Source: Pseudomonadota bacterium
GTDB taxonomy: Bacteria > Myxococcota_A > UBA9042 > GCA-2863065
DNA length: 34,073 nt
Assembly (NCBI GenBank): GCA_947498315.1
Contig: CANMLD010000024.1
Coordinates: 1-34,073, forward strand
Reading direction: 5' to 3'
In this document: positions 8,495-16,589 of the stretch, one piece after another
Layout of the letters: each line of letters starts with the position of its first letter
Numbering within the stretch: position 1 is the stretch's first letter
Made by a program: the position numbers and the translations under genes
The notes under the pieces: model-generated
Told to the model about the DNA's origin: nothing
Seen by the model: only the letters and a program-made list of their open reading frames with translations
Database searches by the model: none

Positions 8495-9436
8495 TCAGAC
8501 CTTCTTTCGATAAAAGTCCTCGGCCGTCTCCTTCGAGGAGAAGCGTGGGACAAAGCGAAGCTCTTCATGGCAACGGGATGCGTCGGCCACCCAGACGTAG
8601 CGGAAAAGGTCGTGGATCTCCGGCGCGACGTTGGCCACGTCGGCGTCGTAGAGGACGTGATGGAGGGGGCACGCGCCGAGCGCTGCGACGGGTGCAATGC
8701 GGCGGCGGCCCATGCGGAGCGCCAATGACAGCGGAAGCGCTCCCTCGCCGACCACGTTGAAAGGTCCGTCGACGCCGTCGAGTACAGCGTGGACGAGCGC
8801 TCCGATGACGTCGTCCTCGTGAACGAACTGAAGTGGCGGGTCTTCGCCTTCGATGACGGGCGCCGCTTTTCGCTGAAGGTAGTCGGTGATGAAGCTCGGA
8901 ACGCTCGTGCCCAAGACGAGGCCGAATCGCAGAATCGTGACGCCTGCGTCGACCTCGAGGGTCAAGTCACGCATGGCGCGTTCGCCGGCGATCTTGTCGC
9001 GCACCCATGCGGAGTGCGCCGTGTCGGCGAAGAGGGTGTCTTCGTCGGAGTAGGTCGGATCGGACGGCAACGCGCCGTAGATGGCTGTGCTGCTCGCAAA
9101 GACGATTCGGCGTACCGGTCTCGCCGCGACGGCCTTGCCGAGGGCCCTGACTTCGGCCGCGGTGTCGCGTGCTTCGCCCGGGTGACCGAGGTAGCCGAGG
9201 TAGATGACCGTGTCGACGTCGTGGGTGTCGATGGCCGCAGCGAGCGCCTCGGCACCGCCCTCGCTCGCCAGGTCGGCAACGAACTCGCCCGCTCCCACTT
9301 TGGGGTGCGCGGCGCTGTGGACTCCGACCGCTCGATGGACGCGGCCGCTCTTCGTGAGTGATTGGGTGAGTCGTGTGCCGAGAGCGCTCTGAGCGCTCGT
9401 CACGGCCACGGTTCTCAAGTTCGATCGAACGCTCAT
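8495..9436 (-). CDS. Extended SDR / NAD-dependent epimerase-like protein, degenerate active site
   Basis: A 313-residue Rossmann-fold protein of the NAD-dependent epimerase/dehydratase family. The overall order is kept: a first strand and glycine loop (13-20), VIYLGYLG (about 78), ASSTAIYG (114-121), RFGLVLG near 170 and QFVHEDDV near 205. The nucleotide-binding TGxxGxxG motif reads TSAQSALG, losing two of three glycines, and the catalytic YxxxK reads WVRDK (W144, K148). Oxidoreductase activity is therefore doubtful and a binding or regulatory role is possible. It stands alone on the minus strand, divergent from the 5'-nucleotidase gene. Fold confident, activity not. Confidence 0.85.
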   Translation of the reverse strand: MSVRSNLRTVAVTSAQSALGTRLTQSLTKSGRVHRAVGVHSAAHPKVGAGEFVADLASEGGAEALAAAIDTHDVDTVIYLGYLGHPGEARDTAAEVRALGKAVAARPVRRIVFASSTAIYGALPSDPTYSDEDTLFADTAHSAWVRDKIAGERAMRDLTLEVDAGVTILRFGLVLGTSVPSFITDYLQRKAAPVIEGEDPPLQFVHEDDVIGALVHAVLDGVDGPFNVVGEGALPLSLALRMGRRRIAPVAALGACPLHHVLYDADVANVAPEIHDLFRYVWVADASRCHEELRFVPRFSSKETAEDFYRKKV

Positions 9437-9548
9437 GGCTCCATTATGGCGCTTTCATACCCCGGGGGGAAGCCGCTGACGGAAACCAACGACGGCGTGA
9501 AGAGAGAGCAAACTGGAGAAATGCGGCGGTGAGCCCGATAACGAAAGG

Positions 9549-11126
9549 ATGTCCGCACTCAATACCGACAAGATCTCCGCCCTGCTCGACGAGTTTTCCC
9601 CGGAAGAGGTGCCGATCGAACGCCGCATCTTCGTGAACCGGAATCTCCGAATGAACAGCATCGAGTTCTTCGGCTTCGACATGGACTACACCCTGGCCGA
9701 ATACACGACGGCGTTCGAGGTGCTTCAAGTCCAGATGACGGTCGAGCGGCTAGTGAAGAACCTCGGCTACCCGAAGGCGCTCGCAGATCTCCCTTATGAC
9801 CCCGAGTTCGCCATTCGGGGGCTCATCATCGACAAGCGACACGGCAACATCCTCAAGGCAGATTCTCATCGCCACATCGTCAAGGCGCTCCACGGCGACG
9901 CCGAGCTGCAGAAGGACGAACGGCGCGCGCTCTATCGCCACGAGCGCGTCCGCATGAAGAGCGACCGATACGCCCTCGTCGACACGCTCTTCGCCGTCCC
10001 AGAGACCTGGCTCTTCTCGAAGCTCGTCGAGATGGAGGACGCCAAAGGCCAGAAGCGCGTGCGCGCCGACCGCTACGGCACGATCTTCGAGGATGTGCGG
10101 AAGACCATCGACACCATCCACGCCGACGAGTCGCTCAAGAGCATCGTAATGGCGGACATCGGCACCTACATTCACCGAGATCCCGAGCTGCCCAGGACGT
10201 TGGTGCGGTTGCGTAATGCCGGCAAACGCCTGTTTCTGCTTACGAACAGCCTCGGAAACTACACTCAGGCCGTCATGAGCCACCTCCTCGACGGGCTGCG
10301 GACCGATCGACCGGACTGGCGTCAGTACTTCGACATCATCGGGGTTGGCAGCCGCAAGCCAGCCTTCTTCGAGACGACGGAGCCTTTCAAGAGACTCGAC
10401 GATCGCTTTCAGCCGACTGCAGCCAAGGTGCGCAGCTTCGAACACGGCGCGATGTACCACGCCGGCAACCGAGCGGACTTCGAGCGCTTCCTCGGCGACG
10501 GCGGGGACCACGTCCTCTACGTCGGCGACAATATGTATGGCGACATCATGCGGTCGAAGGCGCTCACCTCGTGGCGGACGGCCATGATCGTACCGGAGCT
10601 CGAGACGGAGCTACTACGCATCTCCGCCCTCCGTGAAACCCTCGTGCGGCGCGAGGAGCTCGACACCTTGCGTCGGCAGCTCGACTCCGAGATTCATCAC
10701 CAAGAGCACATGCTCTCTGGGCTTCGGGGCCTTGCTCGCGAGCCCACGGTCGTCAACTCGGACGACGTCGACGTTCAGCCGCCTTCGCCGGTGGACGCGC
10801 GCCCCGGCCTCGACCGGACCTCGGTCAAGCAGGCGATCGCGCAGGCCCAGAAGCAACTGAAGTCACGCGAGAAGCAGCTCCAGTCGACGCTACAGCGCAT
10901 CCACGAGATCAACACCGAGGTCGCTCGCGCGTTCAATCCGCGCTTTGGGATGGTCTTCAAATGCCACGACGAGCACTCGATCTTCGGTGAACAACTCGAA
11001 GACTACGCCTGCCTCTACACGAGCCGTGTCGTGAACTTCTCCAAAGTCTCGCCGTTTCAGTACTTTCGGGCGCCCCACGACTTCTTGCCGCACGAGGTCC
11101 CGCCGCTTCCAAGGCGTATCGGGTGA
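9549..11126 (+). CDS. HAD-IG family 5'-nucleotidase
   Basis: A 525-residue protein of the HAD-superfamily IG subfamily, related to eukaryotic cytosolic purine 5'-nucleotidase (NT5C2). The nucleophile motif is FGFDMDYTLAEY (about 38-49; DxDYT type). Motif II is FLLTNS (about 229-234), and the late acidic motif is VLYVGDNMYGDIMRSK (about 321-336). These residues support Mg-dependent dephosphorylation of nucleoside monophosphates. A long helical, coiled-coil-like segment at about 380-470 is part of the family architecture. The start ATG abuts GAAAGG, a short spacing. The stop overlaps the next gene by 4 bp (GTGA), so the two are probably translated together. Confidence 0.9.
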   Translation: MSALNTDKISALLDEFSPEEVPIERRIFVNRNLRMNSIEFFGFDMDYTLAEYTTAFEVLQVQMTVERLVKNLGYPKALADLPYDPEFAIRGLIIDKRHGNILKADSHRHIVKALHGDAELQKDERRALYRHERVRMKSDRYALVDTLFAVPETWLFSKLVEMEDAKGQKRVRADRYGTIFEDVRKTIDTIHADESLKSIVMADIGTYIHRDPELPRTLVRLRNAGKRLFLLTNSLGNYTQAVMSHLLDGLRTDRPDWRQYFDIIGVGSRKPAFFETTEPFKRLDDRFQPTAAKVRSFEHGAMYHAGNRADFERFLGDGGDHVLYVGDNMYGDIMRSKALTSWRTAMIVPELETELLRISALRETLVRREELDTLRRQLDSEIHHQEHMLSGLRGLAREPTVVNSDDVDVQPPSPVDARPGLDRTSVKQAIAQAQKQLKSREKQLQSTLQRIHEINTEVARAFNPRFGMVFKCHDEHSIFGEQLEDYACLYTSRVVNFSKVSPFQYFRAPHDFLPHEVPPLPRRIG

Positions 11127-11653
11127 GCGCCGACGGGTTGAGTCCCGCCGCTAACAGCGCGTTCTCACCAACCCGACGTGTGGCCCTTCACCTGGCGTGT
11201 GGGGCCCTCGCGACGCTCGCAGGCTGGCTGCTCATCGTGCTGCTCGAGGAGCTGCGCCCGACACCGCCCGGCGGCCGAACGGCGCCGTTCGTCTACATGA
11301 TCACGGTCTTCCCCTTCTTCGGGTTCGCGGTCGCGGAGTGGCTAGCGCTCACCGGAACGGCGCGCCGGCACTTCACCGTTGAGCTCGTGCTGCTCACGGT
11401 CTTCGCTTTCGCCCGGCTCTTGCTCGGGGTGCCTGCGAGCGGACACACCATGATGATGGTGTGGTTTCTCCTGACCGTATGGCGCTTCTCGCCGCGAGCG
11501 TTAGTGAGGGCAGAGGCCCTGCTAGCCGTCGCTGCGCTCGTGGGCTACTTGTGGGCGAAGCTCGCGCTTTGGGGAGACTGGACTACGCCGTGGACTGGCG
11601 CCTTGCTCGGGACGGCCGTCTGGGCCATGGCGCGGCGGCTTCAAGGCCGCTGA
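11123..11653 (+). CDS. Hypothetical membrane protein
   Basis: A 176-residue protein with about five hydrophobic segments (roughly 20-42, 55-77, 88-102, 107-122, 131-150) and few charges between them. It starts with GTG overlapping the 5'-nucleotidase stop by 4 bp, so it depends on that transcript. No family is recognised. The short conserved-looking GHTMMMVWF within a membrane segment is the only striking feature. It ends 14 bp before the facing DedA gene. Confidence 0.75.
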   Translation: MSADGLSPAANSAFSPTRRVALHLACGALATLAGWLLIVLLEELRPTPPGGRTAPFVYMITVFPFFGFAVAEWLALTGTARRHFTVELVLLTVFAFARLLLGVPASGHTMMMVWFLLTVWRFSPRALVRAEALLAVAALVGYLWAKLALWGDWTTPWTGALLGTAVWAMARRLQGR

Positions 11654-11667
11654 CCCGGCGGCGGAGG

Positions 11668-12318
11668 TCATTTCGGAGTCTCGGGAGTCGCCTTCGCGTT
11701 CCGCCACGCGCGGAACGCCGCGTAGAGGCCGGGCGAGATAGAGAGGAAGACCACGATGATGATGATCTTCTCGATGTGCTTGCCGATGTCCGGGATCTGC
11801 GAGCCGAGGAAGTAACCCAGGAACGTCATGGACGAGATCCAGAGGACGCCGCCCGTGATGTTGAACATGGCGAAGCGGCGGTAGGGCATGTCGGCGACGC
11901 CAGCGATGACGGGAGCGAACGTGCGGGCGAACGGCATGAAGCGAGCGATGACGATGGTCTTGCCGCCGTGCTTGTCGTAAAAAGCCTGGGTTGCGAGCAG
12001 GTGCTTCTTCTTGAAGAAGCGTGAGTCGGGCTTGTCGAAGAGCGCCGGACCGGTCTTCCTGCCGAACCAGAAGCCGACCGCGTCACCGATGATGGCAGCC
12101 GGAATCAGGATCGCGTTCATGAGCCAGATGTCGAGCGGGTGGGAATGTCCCGGAACCGCGAAGAGACCGGCCGTGACCAGCAACGAGTCGCCAGGCAGGA
12201 AGAAGCCGGCGAGGAGTCCCGTCTCGGCAAAGATGATGGCAGCGAGGCCCCAGTAGCCGCACCAGCTGACCAGGTGCGACATGTCCGTGAAGCCGAAGAA
12301 GTTGAGGATGTGGTCCAA
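11668..12318 (-). CDS. DedA family membrane protein
   Basis: A 216-residue DedA/SNARE-associated (VTT-domain) protein. Members act at the inner membrane in lipid-carrier flipping and membrane homeostasis. Family marks: AETGLLAGFFLPGDSLLVTAG (two pieces near 28-48), DAVGFWFGRK, FARFMPFARTFAPVIAGVADM-like segment (the R...G pattern) and a last helix near the C-terminus. The best start is a TTG at 12318 with GAAAGG 7 nt upstream. It gives the usual family length. Longer in-frame starts would cover the divergent promoter region and add about 80 basic residues unlike the family. Confidence 0.9.
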   Translation of the reverse strand: MDHILNFFGFTDMSHLVSWCGYWGLAAIIFAETGLLAGFFLPGDSLLVTAGLFAVPGHSHPLDIWLMNAILIPAAIIGDAVGFWFGRKTGPALFDKPDSRFFKKKHLLATQAFYDKHGGKTIVIARFMPFARTFAPVIAGVADMPYRRFAMFNITGGVLWISSMTFLGYFLGSQIPDIGKHIEKIIIIVVFLSISPGLYAAFRAWRNAKATPETPK

Positions 12319-12454
12319 AGCAGGTGCCTTTCGTGAGCTTGCGACGCGCCATTTGTCGCCCCGAGTTCTCGGGGGGCTGTAAACTACTCGGCAGTAGCGT
12401 ACTGAGCAAGACTGTCTCGCGCTTGGTTCAGCACCCTCCGGGCGTCTCCCGAAG

Positions 12455-12484
12455 TTGACCCGAGAAAAGTGCGATGCGTATTCT
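12455..12484 (+). promoter_or_regulatory. Candidate sigma70-type promoter for DUF523 gene
   Basis: TTGACC at 12455-12460 and TATTCT at 12479-12484, with an 18-bp spacer, lie 40 bp before the chosen TTG start. This placement supports the shorter start of the DUF523 gene. Inferred from consensus only. Confidence 0.4.
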
Positions 12485-12523
12485 CCATGTTCGCCTCCGC
12501 GTCGGGGGATCGGGAAGGGTCTG

Positions 12524-13006
12524 TTGTTCACTAGCGATTCAGTAGCGAAGGTCACCGATTCAGCTCACGCGCTCGTCAGCGCGTGCCTCCTCGGTGTGTC
12601 CTGCCGCTACGACGGCCTCTCTAAGCCGCTCCCCGCCCCGAAGAGGCTCGCTGCTGTGGGCCTGATCCCCGTCTGTCCAGAGGTTATGGCCGGCTTCGGC
12701 GTGCCACGACCCGCGATCGAACGGCGTGAAGACGGGCGCGTCGTGGTCTGCGATACAGGTGAGGACGTCACTGAGCGACTCGAGCAGGCCGCTTACGCCA
12801 TCGTCGAGTTGGCCCGGGCACACGGTGTCACGACAGCCTGGCTCAAAGAGTACAGCCCGAGCTGCGGCAGCACCTACCTGAAGCGAGGCGGGATCGCCCT
12901 TCGCGGCGAAGGTCTCGCGACCGCCGTGCTCCGGCGGCATGGCATCACGGTGCTCCCCGCGGACGGGCCGAGCTCGCCGCTCCTATCCAGTCTAGGCGGA
13001 GAGTAG
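12524..13006 (+). CDS. DUF523 family protein
   Basis: A 160-residue DUF523 protein with the family marks LVSACLLGVSCRYDG (about 19-33), PVCPEVMAGFGVPRP (about 50-64), the DVTERLEQAA helix and LKEYSPSCGS. Several conserved Cys (CLLGVSC, CPE, SCG) suggest metal or iron-sulfur binding, but the family has no settled function. The start is a TTG preceded by GGAAGGG. An in-frame TTG at 12455 coincides with a -35-like box and is less likely. Only 5 bp separate it from the FAD oxidoreductase, so the two form an operon. Confidence 0.85.
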   Translation: MFTSDSVAKVTDSAHALVSACLLGVSCRYDGLSKPLPAPKRLAAVGLIPVCPEVMAGFGVPRPAIERREDGRVVVCDTGEDVTERLEQAAYAIVELARAHGVTTAWLKEYSPSCGSTYLKRGGIALRGEGLATAVLRRHGITVLPADGPSSPLLSSLGGE

Positions 13007-13011
13007 ACCCA

Positions 13012-14493
13012 ATGAGTGACGCCTTTTACGACGTCATCGTCGTCGGTACGGAGCTCGCCGGGCTGGTCGCCGCGGCCATGCTCGCCAAACGGAACTATCG
13101 GGTCCTCGTTCTCGGACACGGCCCCTCGGCGAGCGAGTTCCACATCGATGGCATCCGGTACTCGCGCCGGCCAAGTCTCTTCTCTGGTTTTGAGACCTCG
13201 GGCCTCATCAAGCGAGCCTTCGCAGAGCTGGCGCTCTCCGTCGAGATGCAGAATCGGCCGAAGGTCTTCGAGCCCCACTATCAGGTCGTGATGCCGGGTC
13301 GGCGCATCGACCTCTCCTCCAAAGAGGCGATACTTCAGCGCGAGTTCGAGCGCGAGTTCCCCGACGACCTAGACCGCATTCAACAGTTCTATCGCATTGT
13401 GCGAGACGGCAACGTCAAGCTGTCGAAGTTGCTGGATGAAGTCCCGGTGTTGCCACCGGACGGCTTCTTCGAAGGGCGCGCTTGGCGAAAGCTCCTGGCC
13501 GCGTCGCTCGAGCCCGGGATCGCCGATCCGCTGAGCCTCTTCCCCGAGGGCCACCCCTTTCGTGCGTTCGCGCTGGCTCCCCTCGCCTTCTCGTCGGGTT
13601 GCCAGATGACGCCACACTCGGTCGTGCAGCTCGTCCGGCTACAGTCGCACCTCGGGCGCGGGCTCTACGACATCGAAGGTGGCGTCGACAAGCTGAAGCG
13701 CATCTTCATAGACAAAGTGAAGTCCAACTGCGGTGACTTCCGCGACCGCGCCACCATCGAGAAGCTGGTCACGAAGCGCGGCAAAGTGCGTGAGGTCATC
13801 CTGAAGGACCGGCGCGAAGTGCTCGGCTGCGAGGCGGTCATATGCAACATGGACCTGAAGCGCTTCTTCAGCCTCATCCCGCAGGAAGATCAGAACGAGC
13901 GCTTCCACCTCAAGATGCTCGAGCTCCAACCGGTATCGGCCATCTACACCACGAACTTTGCAGTGAAGGCCGATGCGATCCCAGTCGGCATGGCCAACCA
14001 CGTCTTTCAGATCGAGTCCGTGAAGCGACCACTCGAAGGCGAGAACGCAGTCCTCATCAGCGTCGACCCATCCGGACCGCAGGATGACCCGAGTATCCGC
14101 GTCATCACGGTCTCAACGCGCCTCCCAGCGCGCTCAGTGCGTTTGACGCCCGAGAACGTCGTCGCCATGGATGAGCGGCTGGCTCAGTGCGTGAAGAACG
14201 TCGTCCCCTTCTTCGACGAACACCTGGTCGCGCGCGCCCCCGGCTGTCTCAGCATCGACCGTCGCACTGGCGAGCCCTCGGTCGACGCGACCCTGCTGGC
14301 GCCAGTCTATGCGAGCGCGCTCGAGGACACGCTCGATACCACGCCTGTGGCGGCGCGAACGGCGTACAAGAACGTCTTCGTCGCTGGAGACCAGCTCTAC
14401 ACGGGCCTTGGCTTCGAGGGCGCCTTCTTCGGGAGCCTCAACGTGCTCAAGCTCACGACCGAGCTCGTGACTCGGAAGACCCTGCTGAACTGA
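13012..14493 (+). CDS. FAD-dependent oxidoreductase (phytoene desaturase/retinol saturase-like)
   Basis: A 493-residue flavoprotein. The N-terminal dinucleotide-binding region YDVIVVGTELAGLVAA (6-21) has a GTELAG core, so the middle Gly of GxGxxG is Glu. A KRNYRVLVLG strand follows. The C-terminal FAD motif is NVFVAGDQLYTGLGFEGAFFGSLN, in two pieces near residues 455-480. The layout fits the amine-oxidase/phytoene-desaturase superfamily, which oxidises or isomerises hydrophobic polyenes or amines. No carotenoid genes are nearby, so the substrate is unknown. GGAGAG lies upstream of the ATG. It follows the DUF523 gene by 5 bp and ends 12 bp from the facing PEGA gene. Confidence 0.85.
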   Translation: MSDAFYDVIVVGTELAGLVAAAMLAKRNYRVLVLGHGPSASEFHIDGIRYSRRPSLFSGFETSGLIKRAFAELALSVEMQNRPKVFEPHYQVVMPGRRIDLSSKEAILQREFEREFPDDLDRIQQFYRIVRDGNVKLSKLLDEVPVLPPDGFFEGRAWRKLLAASLEPGIADPLSLFPEGHPFRAFALAPLAFSSGCQMTPHSVVQLVRLQSHLGRGLYDIEGGVDKLKRIFIDKVKSNCGDFRDRATIEKLVTKRGKVREVILKDRREVLGCEAVICNMDLKRFFSLIPQEDQNERFHLKMLELQPVSAIYTTNFAVKADAIPVGMANHVFQIESVKRPLEGENAVLISVDPSGPQDDPSIRVITVSTRLPARSVRLTPENVVAMDERLAQCVKNVVPFFDEHLVARAPGCLSIDRRTGEPSVDATLLAPVYASALEDTLDTTPVAARTAYKNVFVAGDQLYTGLGFEGAFFGSLNVLKLTTELVTRKTLLN

Positions 14494-14505
14494 CCGGTGG
14501 CCAGC

Positions 14506-15222
14506 TCAGGGCAACTGAATGCGGCCGTCCGAGCTGGCTTCGGTGTCTTCGGGCATCCCGAGCACGACGCCCGCAGCGGTCCCGCCGACCACGACCGCCC
14601 CGATGATGGTCCAGAACCACCACTTCTTGTAGATGGGGTCGTCGTCCGGTGCGATCTCGGCACCGGCGACCGCCGCAGGTTCGAGAGTAACGAGCAGGTC
14701 GAAGACCTTGCCGCCTTCGAGTTCCACGGTCTGCGTGAAGGCTTTGTGGCCAGGGGCCTGAACGAGGATCTGTCGCTTGCCGGCCGGCACGTCCGCGTCG
14801 AAGGGGGCAGTGCCTGCGATCTTGCCGTCGACCGCGACCGTCGCCCCATCGATGTTCGTTCGAATCTTCACGATGCCGGCGACAGCGATGAGGTCGGCTT
14901 CGAACTCAGCGGTCTCACCAGCGACGATGGTGACCTGATCAGCGACTTCCGTGTGACCGCGCGCGAACACGCGGACCGAGTGCTCGCCCGGTGTCAGTTC
15001 GAAGGTCCCGGTGAGCGGGATCTTCCCAACGAGCTTGCCGTCGACTTCAACGGACGCGCCCTGCACGAACGAGAAGACCGCGAGTTGGCCCGTGGACGCC
15101 TGTTTCTTGTTCTTCGGCGGCTTGGCGAACGCGAGAGCGGGCGTGAGTGCGGCACCCACCACCGCGAGCGAGGTCAAGCAGGCGATGAGTCGAGAGAAGA
15201 AGCGGGGTCGGGCGACGGTCAT
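14506..15222 (-). CDS. Exported PEGA-domain protein with C-terminal membrane anchor
   Basis: A 238-residue protein. A signal peptide (1-33, ending ALAFA) is followed by a basic linker. Two PEGA repeats follow (about 46-112 and 116-182, each with VDGK-(I/V)-G and a PG(E/K) turn). A transmembrane helix lies at 201-222 (WWFWTIIGAVVVGG...). PEGA repeats are surface or periplasmic beta modules, often tied to S-layers or kinases in myxobacteria. The ATG at 15222 is chosen because it starts exactly at the signal peptide; the open frame extends 104 codons upstream with a non-natural composition. It lies 55 bp downstream of the TerD-protease gene on the same strand, so it may be transcribed with the ter cluster. 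Confidence 0.87.
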   Translation of the reverse strand: MTVARPRFFSRLIACLTSLAVVGAALTPALAFAKPPKNKKQASTGQLAVFSFVQGASVEVDGKLVGKIPLTGTFELTPGEHSVRVFARGHTEVADQVTIVAGETAEFEADLIAVAGIVKIRTNIDGATVAVDGKIAGTAPFDADVPAGKRQILVQAPGHKAFTQTVELEGGKVFDLLVTLEPAAVAGAEIAPDDDPIYKKWWFWTIIGAVVVGGTAAGVVLGMPEDTEASSDGRIQLP

Positions 15223-15277
15223 GGGTGGATCGTAGGCGGGACGGGGGTTCGGGTCAAACCTACGCGGTTCCGAGCCC

Positions 15278-16546
15278 TTAGATCTTGAACCAACCCAGCC
15301 CGGGGATAACTCGGGCGTCGACCGCGAAGTTGAAGTGCATACCGGCGTTTTGAGCTTCGAGGCCACTCGACAGCACGCCGATGACCACGCCGTCTTCGCG
15401 ACGGAAGACAGGCGCGCCACTCGACCCCGGTGCAGCGCCCGCGTCGATCTGCAGAACCGTCCCGGCGGCACGTCGGCGGACGCTGTTGACGATTCCCCGG
15501 GAGAAGGTGGCTGAGACGCTGTGTTCGTCGCCAAGGGTGAACCCGAGCGGGAAGCCTAGGATCCCGACCTCGAGCCCCAAGTCCGGCTCGGCGGGCTCCG
15601 ACTCGAGACGCAGCCAGCGCTCGGCGCCGAAGCGATCCGAGACCCAGCAGAGCGCCAAGTCGAGCGCCGCGTCCAGGGCGATGACCTCGACCGGACGAAG
15701 CGAACGTGAGCCTTGCGGGAGAAAGCCGACCGACGCGGCGTCGCTCACCACGTGGGCGCACGTCAGCAGATAACCCCCCGGCGATACGAAGAAACCGCTG
15801 CCGGTCGCGACGTTGCCCTCCGCCGTGTGGACGACGAGAAGTCCGACCGCCGGCAGGAGCTGCCCTGGGACCTTCGGCGCCACCTCGCCCGGCCACGCAC
15901 GCGGCCATGGCACTGGCGATGACGAGTTCGGGGTGCTGACGGGCGGCGGTGGCGCCATGCGGCGTTGTGGGAGCGGCTTACCCGACAGGAGTGCTTGTGA
16001 CAACGGTTGCGCGAGCCGGTAGTGCGAAAGCAAGACCACGCCGCCGCCCACGAAGCCACCCGCCGTGACGCAGACGCGCCATTCGCCCTTGAAATAGAGG
16101 TCGCAGAGCACCAGCCCCGATTCCGAGCCGAGCTCACCGGGCTTCAGCTCCCAAGTCGCTCCCACCGCGTCACCGTGGCCGAGCGTGAGTTGGACTGCCG
16201 ACGCTTGTGCGGAGCCATGCTGAGCGAGGTCGGCCGGGGGTGCCCACGCCACGATCGCGACGCGGGAGTCCTGCGTGAGGGTCTCGAGCCCAATCGAGAA
16301 GCGCTCCTGGCCATCACTGGCCCGGAGCCATTTGATGCGGTCGTCGACGGAAGATGGGCGCAAGGCACCGATGAGCTCATCGCCTTCGCGGGCCTTCTCC
16401 GACGCGTCGAGATGGAGTGCCATGACGGTCCATGACTCGCCCCGATCGCCGCGCACGGTCGCGCTCACCTCGAGGGTCTGGGTCACACCCGGTGCTGTAG
16501 CCGAGAGGGCTGAGAGCGGGACGCGCTGACCTTTGCTGAGCTGCAT
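15278..16546 (-). CDS. TerD-like domain fused to trypsin-fold serine protease
   Basis: A 422-residue two-domain protein with no signal peptide, hence probably cytoplasmic. Residues 1-185 are a divergent TerD-like domain (start MQLSKGQRVPLS; later YFKGEWRV and GGFVGGGVVLL, matching the end of TerD domains). Its calcium-type DxD and GDxD loops are weak. A Pro/Ser-rich linker covers 186-228. Residues 235-420 are a trypsin/HtrA-like protease with H265 (LLTCAHVV), D296 (ALDLALC) and S376 (APGSSGAPV), so the catalytic triad is complete. There is no PDZ domain. GGAGG lies 5 nt before the ATG. It is 43 bp downstream of the TerD+TerA gene. A stress- or ligand-gated protease is a reasonable inference, and its target is unknown. 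Confidence 0.88.
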   Translation of the reverse strand: MQLSKGQRVPLSALSATAPGVTQTLEVSATVRGDRGESWTVMALHLDASEKAREGDELIGALRPSSVDDRIKWLRASDGQERFSIGLETLTQDSRVAIVAWAPPADLAQHGSAQASAVQLTLGHGDAVGATWELKPGELGSESGLVLCDLYFKGEWRVCVTAGGFVGGGVVLLSHYRLAQPLSQALLSGKPLPQRRMAPPPPVSTPNSSSPVPWPRAWPGEVAPKVPGQLLPAVGLLVVHTAEGNVATGSGFFVSPGGYLLTCAHVVSDAASVGFLPQGSRSLRPVEVIALDAALDLALCWVSDRFGAERWLRLESEPAEPDLGLEVGILGFPLGFTLGDEHSVSATFSRGIVNSVRRRAAGTVLQIDAGAAPGSSGAPVFRREDGVVIGVLSSGLEAQNAGMHFNFAVDARVIPGLGWFKI

Positions 16547-16589
16547 GGTGCCTCCGGTCAGGTGCTGGAACTCGGCAGTGGGTGGCGCG

